Origin: CAVSMC01 sp963798655
Lineage (GTDB): Bacteria > Pseudomonadota > Gammaproteobacteria > Burkholderiales > Casimicrobiaceae
Assembly: GCA_963798655.1 (NCBI GenBank)
Contig: CAWCUH010000004.1
Span: 682,001 to 746,000, forward strand
Length of the DNA stretch: 64,000 nucleotides
Direction: 5' to 3'
The position numbers were made by a program, and so were the translations under genes. The notes under the pieces were generated by a model, which saw nothing but the letters and a program-made list of their open reading frames with translations, made no database searches and was not told where the DNA came from. Below are positions 61,903 through 64,000 of the stretch, piece by piece. The first letter of the stretch is position 1. Each line of letters opens with the position of its first letter.

Positions 61903-62757
61903 TCACCGGGCGGCCCGCGGCTCGAATTCGTACCGGATGGCTGCGATTGCACCGCGCCAGTACGGTCGCGCTCCCTCCGGGAGCAGCCAGGAGACCTCGG
62001 CGCTCATCGGGATGCGCATGCCGTCGCGCACGCCCACGTTCCAGAAGCGGCCGCGCCACGGCGTCGGCACGATGGTGCGTCCGACCGTGCGCGCGCGTGA
62101 CTCCGCGGTCACGCGATCGACGAGGCCGTCGTCGCCGAACGCAAACAGCAGCGAAACCTCGATATCGCCGTCGCGCACGATCGCCCGTGCCGAGCGCTCG
62201 TCGACGCCTTCCCAGCGGACGCCTTCGCCGGGCAGCAGCGCCGTCGGATACCACGCCGCTTCGGCGACGAAGCGCATCAGCTCGCCGCGTGCGATGTCGG
62301 CACCGCCGCGAAGATGCGCGACCGGCACCAGCCCGAGCAGCGAGGCCTGCAGCACGCCCTCGCCGCCGGCGTACGCGTCGTGCACGTGCAGTGAAATGCC
62401 GGGCACCACGGCGATTCGCGCATCCCAGTCGAAGCCGCGGCGGGACGTGACGACGCGCTCCGTCGACGTGAACCGTCGCCATTGCGGCGCCGTCGTTCCG
62501 ATGTCGAAGGTGCCTCGGTGGTCGATCGTCGCCGCCGCGACGACCGGCTGGCCGTCGGTGAGCGCGGCGCGAAAGTAGCGGCGTACCGGAGCGGGCAGCG
62601 TGTCGAGCGTTGCGAGCGCGACGCGGGCGTTCGCATGCGGCACGCGTGCGCCGTCGATCGCGCGGCGCAGCGTGCGCGTGCCGAGGAGCCAGCGCAATGC
62701 GCCGTACGCGAGCGCCGCACCGATGCAGGCGAAGACGCCGATGGCGACGCCCAGCAT
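61903..62757 (-). CDS. DUF6544-type membrane-anchored protein
   Basis: A 284-residue protein with an N-terminal membrane segment (MLGVAIGVFACIGAALAYGAL) and an extended beta-rich domain: LPAPVRRYFRAALTDGQP, GFDWDARIAVVPGISLHV and AEAAWYPTALLPGEGVRWE. These stretches match the DUF6544/DUF6920 family from memory. The function of the family is not established to me. Its start overlaps the GFA gene stop by one base (TGATG). Confidence 0.82.
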   Translation of the reverse strand: MLGVAIGVFACIGAALAYGALRWLLGTRTLRRAIDGARVPHANARVALATLDTLPAPVRRYFRAALTDGQPVVAAATIDHRGTFDIGTTAPQWRRFTSTERVVTSRRGFDWDARIAVVPGISLHVHDAYAGGEGVLQASLLGLVPVAHLRGGADIARGELMRFVAEAAWYPTALLPGEGVRWEGVDERSARAIVRDGDIEVSLLFAFGDDGLVDRVTAESRARTVGRTIVPTPWRGRFWNVGVRDGMRIPMSAEVSWLLPEGARPYWRGAIAAIRYEFEPRAAR

Positions 62758-63278
62758 CACGACGGCGGCGCCGGCTCGGCCTTTTGCGCCGCGATTCGAG
62801 CAAGCAGTGCGTCGCGGCGGGCGAGGCTCTCCGCCGGCCAGTGCTGCTTGCGGTCGTAATATTCCGGCACGGCGGGCGTGCCCGGCGGGAGCACCACCCA
62901 CGGCTGCTTCGACGCGGTGAAGATGTGGATGTCGGGCGGCAGACGATCGGGCTCGTCGAGCGTTCCGACGCGAACGAATCGCAGCGCCGTGCCGGCGCCG
63001 GCGTAGTGACTCCACACGGCGATCCGGCAGCGCGGGCAGCGCGCGATCCTCTGCCCCTTGCCGCTTTGCGAGGGCGTGTCGACGAGCTCCGGCTCGGCAC
63101 CGAGCAGCGTCACGCGATCGGACTCGATCAGCGCGTTCAGCGCGAACGATGCGCCGCTCTCACGCTGGCACCAGCGGCAATGGCAGCAATGCACGAAAAG
63201 CGGATGCATCTCCATCCGATAGCGGACGAGACGACAATCGCATCCGCCTCCGAGCGGAAACACGTTCGATTCAGACAT
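62757..63278 (-). CDS. GFA family (glutathione-dependent formaldehyde-activating enzyme-like) protein
   Basis: A 173-residue zinc protein of the GFA fold: GGCDCRLVRY, CCHCRWCQRESGASF and CPRCRIAVWSH provide three Cys ligand sets. GFA enzymes were named for S-hydroxymethyl-glutathione formation, but many members have other or unknown roles. With gshB far away in this window no direct link is implied. The start is ATG 63278. Confidence 0.92.
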   Translation of the reverse strand: MSESNVFPLGGGCDCRLVRYRMEMHPLFVHCCHCRWCQRESGASFALNALIESDRVTLLGAEPELVDTPSQSGKGQRIARCPRCRIAVWSHYAGAGTALRFVRVGTLDEPDRLPPDIHIFTASKQPWVVLPPGTPAVPEYYDRKQHWPAESLARRDALLARIAAQKAEPAPPS

Positions 63279-63526
63279 GTCGCTCGCCTCCCGGGGTTGC
63301 GCCGATCAAGCGGCCGGCTTCACCGCCTCGACGAACAGGCTCTCGCGCTCGCGGTTGTCGGGACTCGCAAGCGAAACGCTCATCCGATCGAGTTTACCGG
63401 ACGCTTGGCGGCGGCGGCCGCGCCACCGCCGCTCGCCACGAGGGCGCTCGCGCTCGAACCGCGCTTCGCCCGAGCGACGAGGCTTTGCAGCAGGTATACG
63501 TCGGTCCGACGGAAGAGCGTCCGGCC

Positions 63527-63916
63527 CTACGCGGCGAGCGCCGCGCCGCGCTCGAGCAGCAGCGCGCGCAGCGCCGAGCGATGGCACCGGCTCTCCTCGG
63601 CGCAGTAGCAGCCGAGCGAGAAGTGCGCCGTGTGCGACAGCGCGGCGAGAAGGTCGATCGCACGGCTCGCGTCGGGCGCCGACATCTCGGCGCGGTACTT
63701 GCGCACGAATGCGCGCCACTGCGCCGGGGTCGCCGCGCGCTGCGCGAGCTTCATCGTCTCGACGCTCGGCGCGAGCGTCGGAAACCACACGTCGTACCAG
63801 TCGTCGGCGGCGAAGCGGCTCTTCGCAACGCCGCGTGGCGGACGACGCACGGTGCCGATCCGCGTTCCCTCGCCGTTGCTGCGTGGCGTTCCGAGCCGCA
63901 CGATGCGAATCGTCAT
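63527..63916 (-). CDS. DUF488 family protein
   Basis: A 129-residue protein of the DUF488 family: IRIVRLGTPRSNGEGTRIGTVRRPPRG, then DDWYDVWFPTLAPS, AFVRKYRAEM and the end SLGCYCAEESRCHRSAL with a Cys-rich YCAEESRCHR motif. Members are linked by name only to nucleotide or thiol chemistry. Its ATG overlaps the stop of the next gene upstream (ATGA), so the two are coupled. The 250-bp stretch between this gene and GFA holds no well-supported gene. Confidence 0.92.
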   Translation of the reverse strand: MTIRIVRLGTPRSNGEGTRIGTVRRPPRGVAKSRFAADDWYDVWFPTLAPSVETMKLAQRAATPAQWRAFVRKYRAEMSAPDASRAIDLLAALSHTAHFSLGCYCAEESRCHRSALRALLLERGAALAA

Positions 63917-64000
63917 CGGCGCGGCTCGGCCCGGGTCGCCATTCGCACATCGGCGATCCAGCTGCGCTTGCGGCGGGCGAGACGACTGCCGAGGTCCTCC
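63913..64000 (-). CDS. C-terminal end of a gene running past the window edge
   Basis: Reading from the window end on the minus strand, an open frame gives EDLGSRLARRKRSWIADVRM and then ATRAEPRR before TGA at 63913-63915, which overlaps the DUF488 start. Too short to identify; it is the end of a coupled upstream gene. Confidence 0.55.
   Translation of the reverse strand, partial: EDLGSRLARRKRSWIADVRMATRAEPRR

Noticed and set aside
63306..63383. A 25-codon minus-strand frame (MSVSLASPDNRERESLFVEA...)
   Set aside because: It has no clear ribosome site and is too short to support; it could be a remnant or chance.

Overview
The window is a dense, GC-rich (very high third-position GC) bacterial chromosome segment. 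Gene content and order point to a betaproteobacterium, probably Burkholderiales or a close relative. The evidence is the divergent gatB-gatA-gatC / mreB-mreC-mreD-mrdA-rodA block, gshB followed by a transport-less PTS (EIIA-HPr-EI), a MetX/MetW methionine entry point, and a short phasin-like protein. I see no rRNA, tRNA, CRISPR, prophage or intact insertion sequence. Most of the window is core or near-core chromosome, with accessory small genes towards the right end.

Layout. 1-3870: small uncharacterised ORFs, a general-stress-17M-like protein and a large secreted FecR/DUF6600 protein with a Pro/Ala-rich tail. 3959-7448: gshB and the regulatory PTS genes. 7517-10455: a four-gene exported redox cluster (TlpA-like thioredoxin, DUF4266 lipoprotein, DUF3570 barrel-like protein, ApbE flavin transferase). 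10471-12727: a frameshifted methyltransferase and a secreted mono-haem cytochrome with Trp-rich repeats. 12916-14906: a SAM-II riboswitch, an intrinsic terminator and a fused metX-metW gene. 15015-18952: subtilase, AmpG-like permease and methyltransferase. 18953-25182: a palindromic repeat, ABC-F factor (yheS), xth, pyrE, a DUF4124 protein and ettA. 25182-29720: an aspartyl-protease/PDZ protein and an octahaem cytochrome with TPR repeats. 29780-32332: pirin, a MarR-GNAT regulator with a strong palindromic operator candidate, a DUF456 protein and a small lipoprotein.

32411-41961 is the core block: GatCAB (Gln-tRNA/Asn-tRNA amidation) on the minus strand, and divergently MreBCD, PBP2 and RodA (the elongasome for rod shape) plus a DUF1992 protein. 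41983-48562 holds malic enzyme, a stand-alone KAS III, a 55-residue Cys-rich protein and a hybrid histidine kinase. 48638-53467 is mostly minus-strand small genes with start/stop overlaps (thioesterase, GNAT, DUF3175, OsmC, membrane proteins and a frameshifted DUF938 methyltransferase), with one plus-strand oxidoreductase. 53720-57196 is a very large CACHE-PAS-GGDEF-EAL protein. 57283-64000 is a minus-strand run of small metabolic or stress genes (phasin, methyltransferase, phosphoesterase, VOC, zinc finger, cupin, DUF1330, GFA, DUF488).

Most notable items: the riboswitch/terminator plus MetX-MetW fusion; the ApbE cluster, whose DUF3570 protein carries motifs resembling ApbE flavinylation sites; the 28-bp palindrome between the MarR-GNAT gene and DUF456; two dispersed repeat families, one of which supplies the last codons of an ABC-F gene; and two methyltransferase genes interrupted by the same kind of +1 frameshift, which could be real decay or assembly error.
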